NCBI GenBank assembly: GCA_026991885.1
Contig: JALXAQ010000249.1
Location: forward strand, 1 to 64,000
Direction of reading: 5' to 3'
DNA: 64,000 bases
From: Thiotrichaceae bacterium
GTDB taxonomy: Bacteria; Pseudomonadota; Gammaproteobacteria; Beggiatoales; Beggiatoaceae
Positions within the stretch are counted from its first letter, which is position 1, and every line of letters starts with the position of its first letter. The notes below the pieces were generated by a model. That model worked only from the letters and a program-made list of their open reading frames with translations, was not told the DNA's origin and did no database searches. Positions 28,448 through 35,831 of this stretch are shown here, piece by piece. The position numbers and the translations under genes were made by a program.

Positions 28448-29425
28448 ATGTTTGGATTTAACAAAAAAACAGATAATTCTCAAGAAGAGAACACAGCCGC
28501 TAAACAGGGGTTGTTTAGTCGTTTAAAACAAGGACTCAGCCGCACTCGTGAAAACTTGACGGCAGGATTAGCCAATCTCTTGATTGGCAAAAAAGCGATT
28601 GATGATGATTTGCTTGAAGAGATTGAAACCTTGCTCTTGACTGCTGATCTGGGTGTAGATGCCACTCAGGTGTTGATGAACGATTTAATCAAACGGGTGG
28701 CACGAAAGCAACTTAATGATTCTGAAGCGTTATTTCATGCCTTGCGTGAAGATATGCAAGCGATTTTGGCGCCAGTAGAACAGCCCTTAATTTTGCCTGA
28801 CGATAATACTAAGCCCTTTGTGATTTTAATGATTGGTATCAACGGAGCGGGTAAAACGACGACGATTGGTAAACTGACTAAACGCTTTCAAGCTGAAGGA
28901 CGCTCAGTGATGTTGGCAGCGGGGGATACCTTTCGCGCGGCAGCGATTGATCAGTTGAAAGTTTGGGGAGAGCGCAATAATGTGCCAGTGATTGCCCAGC
29001 ATAATCGTGCCGATTCGGCTTCTGTGATTTTTGATGCTTTGCAGGCAGCGACGGCGCGTGGTATTGATGTCTTGATTGCAGACACGGCTGGACGTTTACA
29101 TACGCAAACTAATTTGATGGAAGAATTAAAAAAGGTACGGCGAGTGATTAATAAACTCGATCCCGCCGCGCCTCATGAAACTTTGCTAGTCATTGATGCC
29201 GGCATTGGTCAAAATGCGCTTGCCCAGGCGAAGCAATTTCATCAAGCGGTAGGAGTAACAGGTTTGACGCTGACTAAATTGGATGGTACAGCTAAGGGTG
29301 GGATTGTTTTTGCGATGGCTAAACAAACGGGCTTACCTATCCGCTTTATCGGAGTTGGTGAACAGGCTGATGATTTGCGGCGTTTTGAGGCGGCAAGTTT
29401 TGTTGACGCATTATTAAGTCAATAA
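28448..29425 (+). CDS. ftsY: Signal recognition particle receptor FtsY
   Basis: SRP GTPase that docks ribosome-SRP complexes at the inner membrane. A short N-terminal region, the helical N domain (RLKQGLSRTRENLTAGL), then the G domain: GINGAGKTTTIGKL, AAGDTFRAAA, DTAGRLHTQ, TKLDGTAKGG and the GVGEQADDLRRF end. At 325 residues it has only a short acidic A region compared with E. coli FtsY (497). No strong ribosome-binding site is seen before the ATG, which is 15 bases after lolB. Confidence 0.96.
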   Translation: MFGFNKKTDNSQEENTAAKQGLFSRLKQGLSRTRENLTAGLANLLIGKKAIDDDLLEEIETLLLTADLGVDATQVLMNDLIKRVARKQLNDSEALFHALREDMQAILAPVEQPLILPDDNTKPFVILMIGINGAGKTTTIGKLTKRFQAEGRSVMLAAGDTFRAAAIDQLKVWGERNNVPVIAQHNRADSASVIFDALQAATARGIDVLIADTAGRLHTQTNLMEELKKVRRVINKLDPAAPHETLLVIDAGIGQNALAQAKQFHQAVGVTGLTLTKLDGTAKGGIVFAMAKQTGLPIRFIGVGEQADDLRRFEAASFVDALLSQ

Positions 29426-29429
29426 AAAA

Positions 29430-29455
29430 GGAGTCGGCCATATTTATCTTGGCAG
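29430..29455. repeat. Degenerate GGAGTCGGCC...ATCTTGG palindrome
   Basis: GGAGTCGGCCATATTTATCT then TGGC, the variant with a GGCC interruption also present at 33588 and 55181. It lies just after the ftsY stop. Confidence 0.65.
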
Positions 29456-29488
29456 ACAAATTAATTAAATTGGAGGAATAAGCACAGT

Positions 29489-31045
29489 ATGGTCTATACC
29501 AAAAAACATCCAGCCCTACTTATCATGGGTATTCTCATGTTAAGCTGGGGCGCATTGGTAGATTTTGGACTGATGGATGGCGTTATCAGCTATCTACATA
29601 TCTCAAAGCACATAGGTGAAATGACGAGCCTATCCTATATTTTTGGCGGCATCGCGCTTATTGTAGGATTATGGCATTTTTTGGGTGAGCACAAAGAAGG
29701 TAACATAGATTATTATTTGTCCACTATCGCAGGTGCCACTTTTATTTTATTTATAGCGATGGCTATCCGCTGGTTTGTTGCACCCTTGGTAGCGGTATGG
29801 AGTAAATCTCTAGGACCCGTGATGGGGGCTAAATACTTGCATCAAGTGCTTGGTCTTAATTATATTGTACTAGGCATTTTGACGGGTATTATTGTGGTCA
29901 ACTTTTTCAAAGTCCCCAGTTGGGCGGAAAATGGTGTACGCCTGTCTCGCTTAGGACTTAAGACGGGAGTCGTTTTACTCGGTACATTGTACAGCCTCGC
30001 TGAATTACAACAATTGGGTTCCCTCTCTATTCTGATGGTCGGATTTTTCGTTTTAGGATCAGTCGGACTCGTGTTATGGATGGGGGGGCGGCGCAATATC
30101 CCCAATTCGATGGGCGGCGTGTTATCGGCTGGTATGGGCGTGTGCGGAGTCTCGGCGACCGTCGCTTCCGCGCCAGTGGTGCATGCTAAATCGGTGGAAA
30201 TCGCTTACACCATCGGCACGATTCTCTTGTGGGGTGTGGGCTGCATGTTTTTATTTCCCGTTATCGGTAATATACTTGACTTGGGCTATGTCCAGTTTGG
30301 TGCTTGGGCGGGGACTGGCATCCTGAATTCGGCACAAGTGGCTGGCGCAGCACTTGCCTATCAGCCTGATGGTATTGAAACTTTGAAAGTGGCTGAAATC
30401 TTTAATATTACTCGTGTGTTAGTTTTACCTATCATCGTGGTATGGCTGGCGGTATGGTATGTTAAGCGCGAAGAGAGTGCCCCAGATGTCAATTTGGCGC
30501 GGGTGGCATTTTCAAAGTTTCCCATTTTCGTCTTAGGCTTTCTTTTGATGTTTGCCCTGTCTTCCACAGGGATTTTCTCTCCCGCTAATCACTATAAGGG
30601 TAAATATTTTGATAATAATATCCCAGCCGAAAAACTTTTGACAGTTGAAGAGGTGAAAGTCTTCAAGAATGAAGAACAAAAGCTGCAACGGAAGGCGCGT
30701 AAGGCTGCTTTGGGGCGTTTGATAGAGCATAAAAAGGTGATGTCCATTGAAGATGACGACACTTTGCGCGGTTTGGTTAATGCGAAGATATTTTCTAAAG
30801 AGGCTAATGCTGTTTTGAAAAAGGCACATAAAGCTGTCCGGCATACTGCAAAGAAAGTCAAGAAGTTCCGTCAATTTATTACTTGGTTATTTGCCTTTGG
30901 TTTAGTGGGCTTAGGTATGCAAATTACTTTTGCTTCGATTAAACAGGCGGGAGGACAACCCTTGGTGATCGGTGGCGTGGTAGGGACTCTTAAGGCGGTT
31001 TTGTCTCTGGTTGTTGTGTTGTTATTTGTGCATGAAACTATTTAA
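29489..31045 (+). CDS. UPF0324 (YeiH-type) putative sulfate exporter family membrane protein
   Basis: A 518-residue polytopic membrane protein. The family core is clear in GVRLSRLGLKTGVVLLGTLY, MGVCGVSATVASAPVVHAKS and AGTGILNSAQVAGAALAY. YeiH is about 350 residues; this protein has an extra N-terminal helical region and a charged insertion (about residues 372-460, rich in Lys and Glu) before the last two helices. Transport of sulfate or other sulfur compounds is a family annotation and not proven. GGAGGA lies 12 bases before the ATG. A small membrane protein gene follows. Confidence 0.85.
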   Translation: MVYTKKHPALLIMGILMLSWGALVDFGLMDGVISYLHISKHIGEMTSLSYIFGGIALIVGLWHFLGEHKEGNIDYYLSTIAGATFILFIAMAIRWFVAPLVAVWSKSLGPVMGAKYLHQVLGLNYIVLGILTGIIVVNFFKVPSWAENGVRLSRLGLKTGVVLLGTLYSLAELQQLGSLSILMVGFFVLGSVGLVLWMGGRRNIPNSMGGVLSAGMGVCGVSATVASAPVVHAKSVEIAYTIGTILLWGVGCMFLFPVIGNILDLGYVQFGAWAGTGILNSAQVAGAALAYQPDGIETLKVAEIFNITRVLVLPIIVVWLAVWYVKREESAPDVNLARVAFSKFPIFVLGFLLMFALSSTGIFSPANHYKGKYFDNNIPAEKLLTVEEVKVFKNEEQKLQRKARKAALGRLIEHKKVMSIEDDDTLRGLVNAKIFSKEANAVLKKAHKAVRHTAKKVKKFRQFITWLFAFGLVGLGMQITFASIKQAGGQPLVIGGVVGTLKAVLSLVVVLLFVHETI

Positions 31046-31052
31046 TTGACTA

Positions 31053-31078
31053 CTCGACGCTCTGCGTCGAGTTTTTTT
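31053..31078 (+). terminator. Rho-independent terminator
   Basis: CTCGACGC-TCT-GCGTCGAG, a perfect 8-bp stem with a three-base loop, followed by seven T. It lies 8 bases after the transporter stop. The stem resembles the GACGC repeat at 19752, so a repeat may have been adopted as terminator. Confidence 0.85.
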
Positions 31079-31097
31079 ATTTGAGGAATATTTCAAA

Positions 31098-31232
31098 ATG
31101 TCTGAAGAAGAAAAAGCTAAATTTCATCGAGGCTCAGCCTTGACTATTTTTAAAACCGATAGGCATGAGGATTGGATGGCACTTGTCTTGTCTTTGTTAA
31201 TTGCCTTGGGCGTGTATTTTTTAGTTGACTAA
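31098..31232 (+). CDS. 44-residue single-pass membrane protein next to the transporter
   Basis: ATG 31098 opens a 44-residue protein: a hydrophilic start (MSEEEKAKFHRGSALTIF, then KTDRHEDW) and one C-terminal transmembrane helix (WMALVLSLLIALGVYFLV). A GAGGAA ribosome-binding site lies 10 bases upstream. It is 52 bases after the transporter stop, with a terminator between, and 9 bases before the universal stress gene. A subunit or regulator of the transporter is a plausible inference. Confidence 0.65.
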   Translation: MSEEEKAKFHRGSALTIFKTDRHEDWMALVLSLLIALGVYFLVD

Positions 31233-31241
31233 ACTCTCCAT

Positions 31242-31709
31242 ATGCACTACAAACACATCCTTTTAGCCAGTCACGGCACCCGGGGTGCTTGCGCGGCAGA
31301 AAATGCCAGTTTAAAACTGTGCCACCCAGATAGCCGTTTACATCAATTAATAGTTGTGCCCGATTTTTGGAAAGGTATGTTAGGGGATGATTGGCTGAAT
31401 AATGCCGTGACTCAAATCACCTATGGAAAATATGTGGAAGGAGAGTTGGAAAGAGAAATTCAGGAAAATGTGAAGCGTGTCAGTGCTGCCGCCTCAGCGC
31501 AAAATGTGGCTTACAGTTATGAATTTATGTTAGGCAAACCAGCCGAATGTTTGGTTAAGGTTGCCGATGCTTCTCACTTTGACTTAGTGGTGATTGGCTC
31601 TCCCCGTCCAAAACATAAAGAAGGCTTAAAATCGCGTATGCACTGCGAAACGCTGCTACGCCTTTTATCCATTCCTCTGCTCATCATTCCTTATCCTGAC
31701 GATGCCTGA
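31242..31709 (+). CDS. Universal stress protein family (UspA-like)
   Basis: A 155-residue protein with the Usp fold: first strand YKHILLASHGTRGACAAENA, a central helix-strand, AECLVKVADASHFDLVVIGS and the C-terminal strand PLLIIPYP. The ATP-binding glycine pattern (G-2x-G-9x-G-S/T) is not complete, so nucleotide binding is uncertain. It overlaps the next gene by 8 bases and is probably co-transcribed with it. Confidence 0.85.
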   Translation: MHYKHILLASHGTRGACAAENASLKLCHPDSRLHQLIVVPDFWKGMLGDDWLNNAVTQITYGKYVEGELEREIQENVKRVSAAASAQNVAYSYEFMLGKPAECLVKVADASHFDLVVIGSPRPKHKEGLKSRMHCETLLRLLSIPLLIIPYPDDA

Positions 31710-32274
31710 TATTCCACTTCCTAGCGAAGATGCTGCCTGGGTGCGTATTGCTACGCCCGCAGACTCTTTGCGTGAATTTTGCCGCGATTTAGAGCGTTTT
31801 TATCGCATTAATCCTTTGTTGGAATTTGTAGAATGGCGACAAATCAATCCTAATCAGTATTATTTAGAGGCTAATAATCTGAGCAACGGACAAAAAATAG
31901 CCACAGAAATCCATCGAGAAGAAACCCATGAGGGATTTAAAATCAGCTACAGTCAGGGACTGAAATCTGCCACATTTATCAGAATCGAAAAGGATAGCCT
32001 TGTGCTTATTGATGATTATAGTGGATTATCAGAGGCGGAGCGTTCTCAACGCTTGGCAGAAGTTGATCATAGTTTAGAGCATTGGGGCAGAGAGTTATTC
32101 CGCTATTTACAGAACTGGCAACGCTGGCGTTGGTTTCCCCCCTTTCGTTGGTACATGCGCCGCGTTTGGCTGCCGATGAAGCCGTCGGCTCGGCGGATTG
32201 CTTATATGTTGATTGTTGTTAGTTTGTTTGAGTTGTTGGCGTTTTTTGTGATAGTGGGGATTTGGGTTTTGTAA
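31702..32274 (+). CDS. Unknown protein with C-terminal membrane anchor
   Basis: A 190-residue protein. Residues about 1-130 look like a compact soluble alpha/beta domain (possible SRPBCC-like fold: LREFCRDLERFYRINPLLEF, then short strands). A Trp/Arg-rich stretch (NWQRWRWFPPFRWYMRRVW) leads into one hydrophobic helix (about 165-188). The soluble part probably faces the cytoplasm. The fold guess is weak; overlap with the Usp gene argues for joint function. Confidence 0.7.
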   Translation: MPDIPLPSEDAAWVRIATPADSLREFCRDLERFYRINPLLEFVEWRQINPNQYYLEANNLSNGQKIATEIHREETHEGFKISYSQGLKSATFIRIEKDSLVLIDDYSGLSEAERSQRLAEVDHSLEHWGRELFRYLQNWQRWRWFPPFRWYMRRVWLPMKPSARRIAYMLIVVSLFELLAFFVIVGIWVL

Positions 32275-32285
32275 TGTTCCCACAA

Positions 32286-32324
32286 AGAAATCCTATTTTT
32301 CCTATTTCAAAAAATAGGATTTCT
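32286..32324. terminator. AT-rich inverted repeat after the anchored protein gene
   Basis: AGAAATCCTATTTTT and AAAAATAGGATTTCT form a 15-bp perfect stem with a 9-base loop. The same core (AAATCCTATTT) is used between convergent genes at 44317. Terminator function is likely. Confidence 0.65.
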
Positions 32325-32775
32325 CCTTGAGAACGTTTTACTCAACTATCTGTGGTGGTGGTATCAGTCACGCCATTGACATCGACTCTTACTTAAAAAC
32401 GCCAAAACCACAAAATAGGCTTTGGTTATGTTTAAGGGGCAAGCTCCCTGGGGTGATAAACCATCTATCACCTTTGTTATTACCTTGGATCTCGGTAATA
32501 TCTGTCACTTAAAAGATTTTGAGGCTAATCTATAAATTCAAGATGACAATATTTTAGTACAAAAATTATTGTTTGTCAAAAAAGCAGGTTTTTATTTTGT
32601 GGTTTTAGTGTTTAATGCTAACTGCAATACACGGGACATGCAACTGCCCATTGTGATAAGTTGCCATACAATCGACGGCAGCCCCAATTGCCGCGATGTT
32701 TTCTGAAGAAACTTCCCGTGTTGACCCAAAAGCACCATCATACACAGCCGTCAAGATGCTATTAATATCAGTTAA
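32325..32775. other. Gene-poor stretch with two short coding relics
   Basis: On the plus strand 32428-32535 reads MFKGQAPWGDKPSITFVITL and ends soon after. On the minus strand 32775-32605 reads 56 residues without a start, including AVYDGAFGSTREVSSENIAA and VDCMATYHNGQLHVPCIAV. Both have protein-like composition but no start signals, so they look like remnants of larger, different genes. I do not recognise the families. Nothing else is seen here. Confidence 0.4.
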
Positions 32776-32820
32776 GGAGTCCACCTCCGGTTTGGACGTC
32801 CAAGATAAATCTTGGACTCC
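32776..32820. repeat. Full-length 45-bp palindromic repeat
   Basis: GGAGTCC, ACCTCCGGTTTGGAC, then GTCCAAGATAAATCTTGGAC and TCC. This seems to be the complete form of which other copies are parts. It abuts the 3' end of the cysteine-rich protein gene. Confidence 0.85.
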
Positions 32821-32823
32821 TAT

Positions 32824-33255
32824 TTATTTTTTAGCGCGAACTTGATAATGGCTAATAAATTTTACAATCTCAAAAAAAGGCAAATCTTCCAGCGAGCCAA
32901 AAGTCTCCACTGCCTGCGTTACTAAAGCATCAATATTCTCCACAGCACCTTCAGAAAGCACAGTTGCTAAACCAAATAAACCACCACATTGAACTTTCAT
33001 CGCCTTAGCATGAGGTTGTGGACCCTCTATGCGTGGCTGTTTCAAGGCAAACCGAGCATTTTTGTATAACTGCTCCAGCAAAACAGCGCATCGCGTCTGC
33101 GCTGCGGGTGATACACAAGCCGCTGCTTCACGTTCAGCAATATTCAAACGTTGGCATTTTGCACAGCCACAGCGACTACTGAGAATCGCCTTTTCAAAAG
33201 AGCAAGGGCATTGATTCAGCCTTTCGCGGGCTTGTTGAAATTCGTGTTCATCCAT
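32824..33255 (-). CDS. Cysteine-rich hypothetical protein
   Basis: A 143-residue protein. Its N-terminal half has a cysteine cluster: CPCSF near residue 16, then CGCAKC (29-34), with further single cysteines. This could bind a metal or iron-sulfur cluster. The C-terminal half is helical and hydrophobic-patterned (CGGLFGLATVL, VTQAVETFGSLEDLPFFEI) without membrane segments. No signal peptide. Not recognised; the cysteine spacing is the main clue. Confidence 0.65.
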   Translation of the reverse strand: MDEHEFQQARERLNQCPCSFEKAILSSRCGCAKCQRLNIAEREAAACVSPAAQTRCAVLLEQLYKNARFALKQPRIEGPQPHAKAMKVQCGGLFGLATVLSEGAVENIDALVTQAVETFGSLEDLPFFEIVKFISHYQVRAKK

Positions 33256-33317
33256 AAATTTTAAATGCCTGATAAAAAGTGATATGATAAGAAAAAAAAT
33301 GGCAAAGGAACAAAATC

Positions 33318-33578
33318 ATGAACATGAAAAACAATTTACAATCCGACACTCACCAACGCTGGCGGCTTTCCGGGGCTGCCGCTTGTTTGATGTCATTATT
33401 TCTGTTTGGCTGCGCCGATTTACCGTGGAATGACGAAACTCAAGTGCCTTATCCCGATGGCTCAGCATCTAAATCTGTAGAGGATTGTCCCGCACTCCGA
33501 GGTATTAAGGTTGAGGAACTCAGTCCAGAGGAAATAAAAGAAAAGTGTCAATCCGGTGGTGGTGAAAGGGGTGAATAA
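33318..33578 (+). CDS. Small lipoprotein
   Basis: An 86-residue protein with a positively charged start, a hydrophobic segment and the lipobox LFGC (Cys near residue 33), then a short hydrophilic domain with two further cysteines (DCPALRG, EKCQSGG). An AAGGAACAAAATC ribosome-binding site precedes the ATG. The function is unknown. A palindromic repeat starts 10 bases after the stop. Confidence 0.75.
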   Translation: MNMKNNLQSDTHQRWRLSGAAACLMSLFLFGCADLPWNDETQVPYPDGSASKSVEDCPALRGIKVEELSPEEIKEKCQSGGGERGE

Positions 33579-33587
33579 ACACCGGAT

Positions 33588-33613
33588 GTCCAAGATAAAT
33601 CTGGCCGACTCCT
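33588..33613. repeat. Degenerate GTCCAAGATAAATC palindrome
   Basis: GTCCAAGATAAATCTGGCCG then ACTCCT, the interrupted variant. It lies between the two convergent genes. Confidence 0.7.
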
Positions 33614-33620
33614 ACCAAAT

Positions 33621-34142
33621 TTAAGTTGGGCGGAGCACTGGCAATGTATCAAAAAACATCGTCTCCAAATCGCCAAATAAATAAGTAGCCGGTGCGCCGC
33701 CAACACCGCCCACCGTCCCCGGATTACACACAACGGTTTGTGTTCCTTTGATATTTGTTAAGCGTTCAATGGAGACCTTATGCGTGTGTCCACAACAAAC
33801 TAAATCATAGTCGCCTGTCAAAGCTATTCCCTGTGCATAATGAGGATAATGGACTAAAAAAATACGCCGTCCGCCCAAAGTAAATGCGGCATCTTGACCA
33901 TAATAGTGAATAAAGTTATCGGGCGCATGGGAGACCTTTGATAAGGCATAAAGATCGCCCGTGTTATTGCCATGAATGGCATGTACAGCTAAGCCATAAG
34001 GCTGTAATGTACGCAGCGTACTCGGTGCCACAATATCGCCACAATGCAAAACGGCTTTTGCGCCACGCTGTTTGGCATCAGCCACCGCCGCACGCAGCAA
34101 GGCAATATTATCGTGACTATCAGACAAAATACAAACTTTCAT
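33621..34142 (-). CDS. YfcE/MJ0936-type metallophosphoesterase
   Basis: A 173-residue calcineurin-like phosphodiesterase. The metal-binding motifs are all visible: SDSHDN (9-12 region), HCGDIV, HGNNTGD, and CGHTHK near residue 115, with the closing CNPGTVGG. Relatives hydrolyse phosphodiesters such as bis-p-nitrophenyl phosphate in vitro; the natural substrate is unclear. It is transcribed away from the tmRNA gene. Confidence 0.92.
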   Translation of the reverse strand: MKVCILSDSHDNIALLRAAVADAKQRGAKAVLHCGDIVAPSTLRTLQPYGLAVHAIHGNNTGDLYALSKVSHAPDNFIHYYGQDAAFTLGGRRIFLVHYPHYAQGIALTGDYDLVCCGHTHKVSIERLTNIKGTQTVVCNPGTVGGVGGAPATYLFGDLETMFFDTLPVLRPT

Positions 34143-34159
34143 TTTTTTTGTTTTAACAC

Positions 34160-34188
34160 TTGAAAAAATATTTTTAGAGTACTATAAT
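34160..34188 (+). promoter_or_regulatory. Sigma-70 promoter of the tmRNA gene
   Basis: A -35 box TTGAAA (34160-34165) and a perfect -10 box TATAAT (34183-34188) are separated by 17 bases. The mature tmRNA 5' end is at 34204, about 15 bases after the -10 box, which fits a short leader removed by RNase P. Confidence 0.8.
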
Positions 34189-34203
34189 ACTCGTCCTTCA
34201 ATT

Positions 34204-34868
34204 GGGGGCGACATGGTTTTCGACGCGGGTTGCAAAACCTGAGGCGCATGCCGAGGAACAGTACACCTCGTAAATACAACTGTAAACTTTAGATATTCGC
34301 CAACGACGAAGTCTACGCCCTGGCGGCTTAAACCCCGCCAGCCTCTGACTGAGTACGTGCTTGTGCGCTCAGCGTCGGTGTAAAAAGCTGACATTCAGAG
34401 GTCAACCCTCACAAGTACGCGGATTGATACGTTTGGGATTGTCCGTTAAATTATACCAAACCCACGGATAGATTATCCTGCCTATCGGATGACTAGCTAG
34501 TGGTTAAACCAAAAGATAGGGTCTAAGCATGTAGAACCAAAGGCGGAGGACTTGCGGACGCGGGTTCGATTAATATGGTCGCCTTAGACAGTGATGTCTA
34601 ATGGAAAAAGAGAGCTCAAACGGTGAACGCTAAGTCTTATTTAGATATGCTAACGCCGTCGGGTGAACCGGAAACGGGTAAGCTCGCTAGAGACTTATAG
34701 GGTACTAAGGGGAAACCTATGTACTACTAGGATGGAAGAAGTATAAATATCATCTTCCATAAACGCTCTCCTCTGGTTGGATATAGTGTCGGTCACTATA
34801 CCTCCAGATGAAGGAATAGTCCAGTCCACTATGAAAATAGTGGGAAAACTGTCCCGCCGTCTCCACAA
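34204..34868 (+). ncRNA. ssrA: tmRNA gene, interrupted in the T-loop by a group I intron
   Basis: tmRNA rescues stalled ribosomes and tags the nascent protein. The 5' end GGGGGCGACATGG and 3' end CGTCTCC form a seven-pair acceptor stem with two G-U pairs. The tag frame resumes at GCC 34299 and encodes ANDEVYALAA before TAA at 34329-34331. The T arm has the 5' strand GCGGG and loop TTCGAT ending at 34570, but the matching TCCCGC lies at 34852. The 281 bases between fold as a group I intron. Exon 1 is 34204-34570 and exon 2 about 34852-34868. After CTCCA the sequence reads CAA instead of CCA, so the mature CCA must be made by the CCA-adding enzyme. Confidence 0.93.
34571..34851 (+). other. Group I intron (about 281 nt, no ORF) in ssrA
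   Basis: Pairings found by eye: P1 CGAT (34567-34570) with GTCG (34578-34581), placing a U-G pair at the 5' splice site; P2 TTAGACA (34584-34590) with TGTCTAA (34595-34601); P3 GAGAGC (34610-34615) with GCTCTC (34765-34770); P4 ACGGTG (34620-34625) with CGCCGT (34654-34659); P6 with a GAAA tetraloop at 34671; P7 GACTTAT (34692-34698) with ATAGTC (34816-34821) and one bulge; P8 TCTGG/CCAGA enclosing TATAGTG/CACTATA; P9 CCACTAT-GAAA-ATAGTGG (34826-34843). The last base is G34851. An extra hairpin ATGGAAGA/TCTTCCAT (34732-34760) between P7 and P3 resembles group IA introns. No homing endonuclease is encoded. Confidence 0.88.
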
Positions 34869-34884
34869 ATTCTCAAATCTCTCC

Positions 34885-34915
34885 TGTGTACGTCGATTAA
34901 GGCGTACACATTTTT
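34885..34915 (+). terminator. Rho-independent terminator of ssrA
   Basis: TGTGTACG and CGTACACA form a perfect 8-bp stem around a 10-base loop, followed by five T, 17 bases after the tmRNA 3' end. Confidence 0.85.
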
Positions 34916-35011
34916 CCACCACCTTGTTTAACTCCCCACTATCAAATTATCCTTGTATTCGTTTATAATCTGACATGGTTAAACACTAACTAACTATATT
35001 AAGACAAATAA

Positions 35012-35644
35012 ATGAGCATAAAAAATAGCACGCTTGCCTTAGCCGGGATGTTTCAAAGTGCCGACTTAGTGCGCCAAATTGCTCGGCAAGGTTTGCTAGA
35101 TACTGCCCCATTTGAAACCAGCCTTAAAAGTTTGTTAAAAATGGATGCCAATTCAGTTGAGGAGGTTTATGGTGGACTTTCCGAACTAAAAATGGGTTTA
35201 CAGGTTTTAAGTGGACAATTGGGCTCAGGGACGGCACGAAATATGGAAGTGATGCACTATGTGCTTGGCATGGTCCATTTGGAACATCTGTTGATGAAAC
35301 ACAAAGAAATGTTGACAAACATAAGTGCCGCTATTGAAACCGCCCAAGCACAAACAGAAATGTTTGGAATTTCTCATCCCAATGTGATTAGTTATTTAGC
35401 CAATTTGTACACCCAAAATTTAAGCACATTTGATTTTCGTATCAAAGTTAATGGCGAGCGACGTTTTTTAGATAATCAAAATAATGCAGATAAAATCCGT
35501 GCGTTATTATTGGCAGGCGTCCGCTCAGCGGTGTTGTGGCGACAAAAAGGTGGAAAGCGTCTGCAATTGATTTTTTCGCGTGGCAAAATTGTACGCACTG
35601 CAAAACAGTTTTTAGAACAAATTAAACAGCCATCGGAGCAATGA
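35012..35644 (+). CDS. hflD: High-frequency lysogenisation protein HflD homologue
   Basis: A 210-residue helical peripheral membrane protein. The N-terminus (TLALAGMFQSADLVRQIARQG) and the middle (YVLGMVHLEHLLMKHKEMLT) match HflD, which in E. coli interacts with phage lambda CII. The general cellular role is unclear. In many gammaproteobacteria the gene lies beside mnmA; here it is about 2 kb away, on the opposite strand, with a GST and an AlbA-domain gene between. Confidence 0.9.
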   Translation: MSIKNSTLALAGMFQSADLVRQIARQGLLDTAPFETSLKSLLKMDANSVEEVYGGLSELKMGLQVLSGQLGSGTARNMEVMHYVLGMVHLEHLLMKHKEMLTNISAAIETAQAQTEMFGISHPNVISYLANLYTQNLSTFDFRIKVNGERRFLDNQNNADKIRALLLAGVRSAVLWRQKGGKRLQLIFSRGKIVRTAKQFLEQIKQPSEQ

Positions 35645-35647
35645 TTT

Positions 35648-35759
35648 TTCTCGTTCCCAGGCTCTGCGCTCATCGAGCCGACACAAGTCCATTTACGATA
35701 TTTTGTAGGGTGCGTCCTACGCACCTTTTTCGCGTCAGGGTGCGTCGGACGCACTCTAC
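35648..35759. repeat. CTCGTTCCCAGGCTCTGCG fragment and GGTGCGTCC hairpins
   Basis: A CTCGTTCCCAGGCTCTGCGC segment (the GACGC/CTCTGCG repeat family) is followed by GTAGGGTGCGTCCTACGCAC and an inverted copy at 35738-35759. It fills the gap between the convergent hflD and GST genes; nothing coding is seen. Confidence 0.75.
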
Positions 35760-35831
35760 AAATATCATTTTATTTCAAGTACTTAAATATTTATGTCTAA
35801 GAGAGTGGGCGAGGCAAAGGAACGAGAGATT

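Noticed and set aside
34182-34394. Antisense ORF over the tmRNA 5' part
   Set aside because: It lies wholly on the RNA gene and its promoter on the opposite strand and has no family-like features.
34777-34968. 63-codon ORF overlapping the tmRNA intron, considered as a homing endonuclease
   Set aside because: It has no LAGLIDADG, GIY-YIG or HNH motif, and it crosses exon 2 and the terminator.
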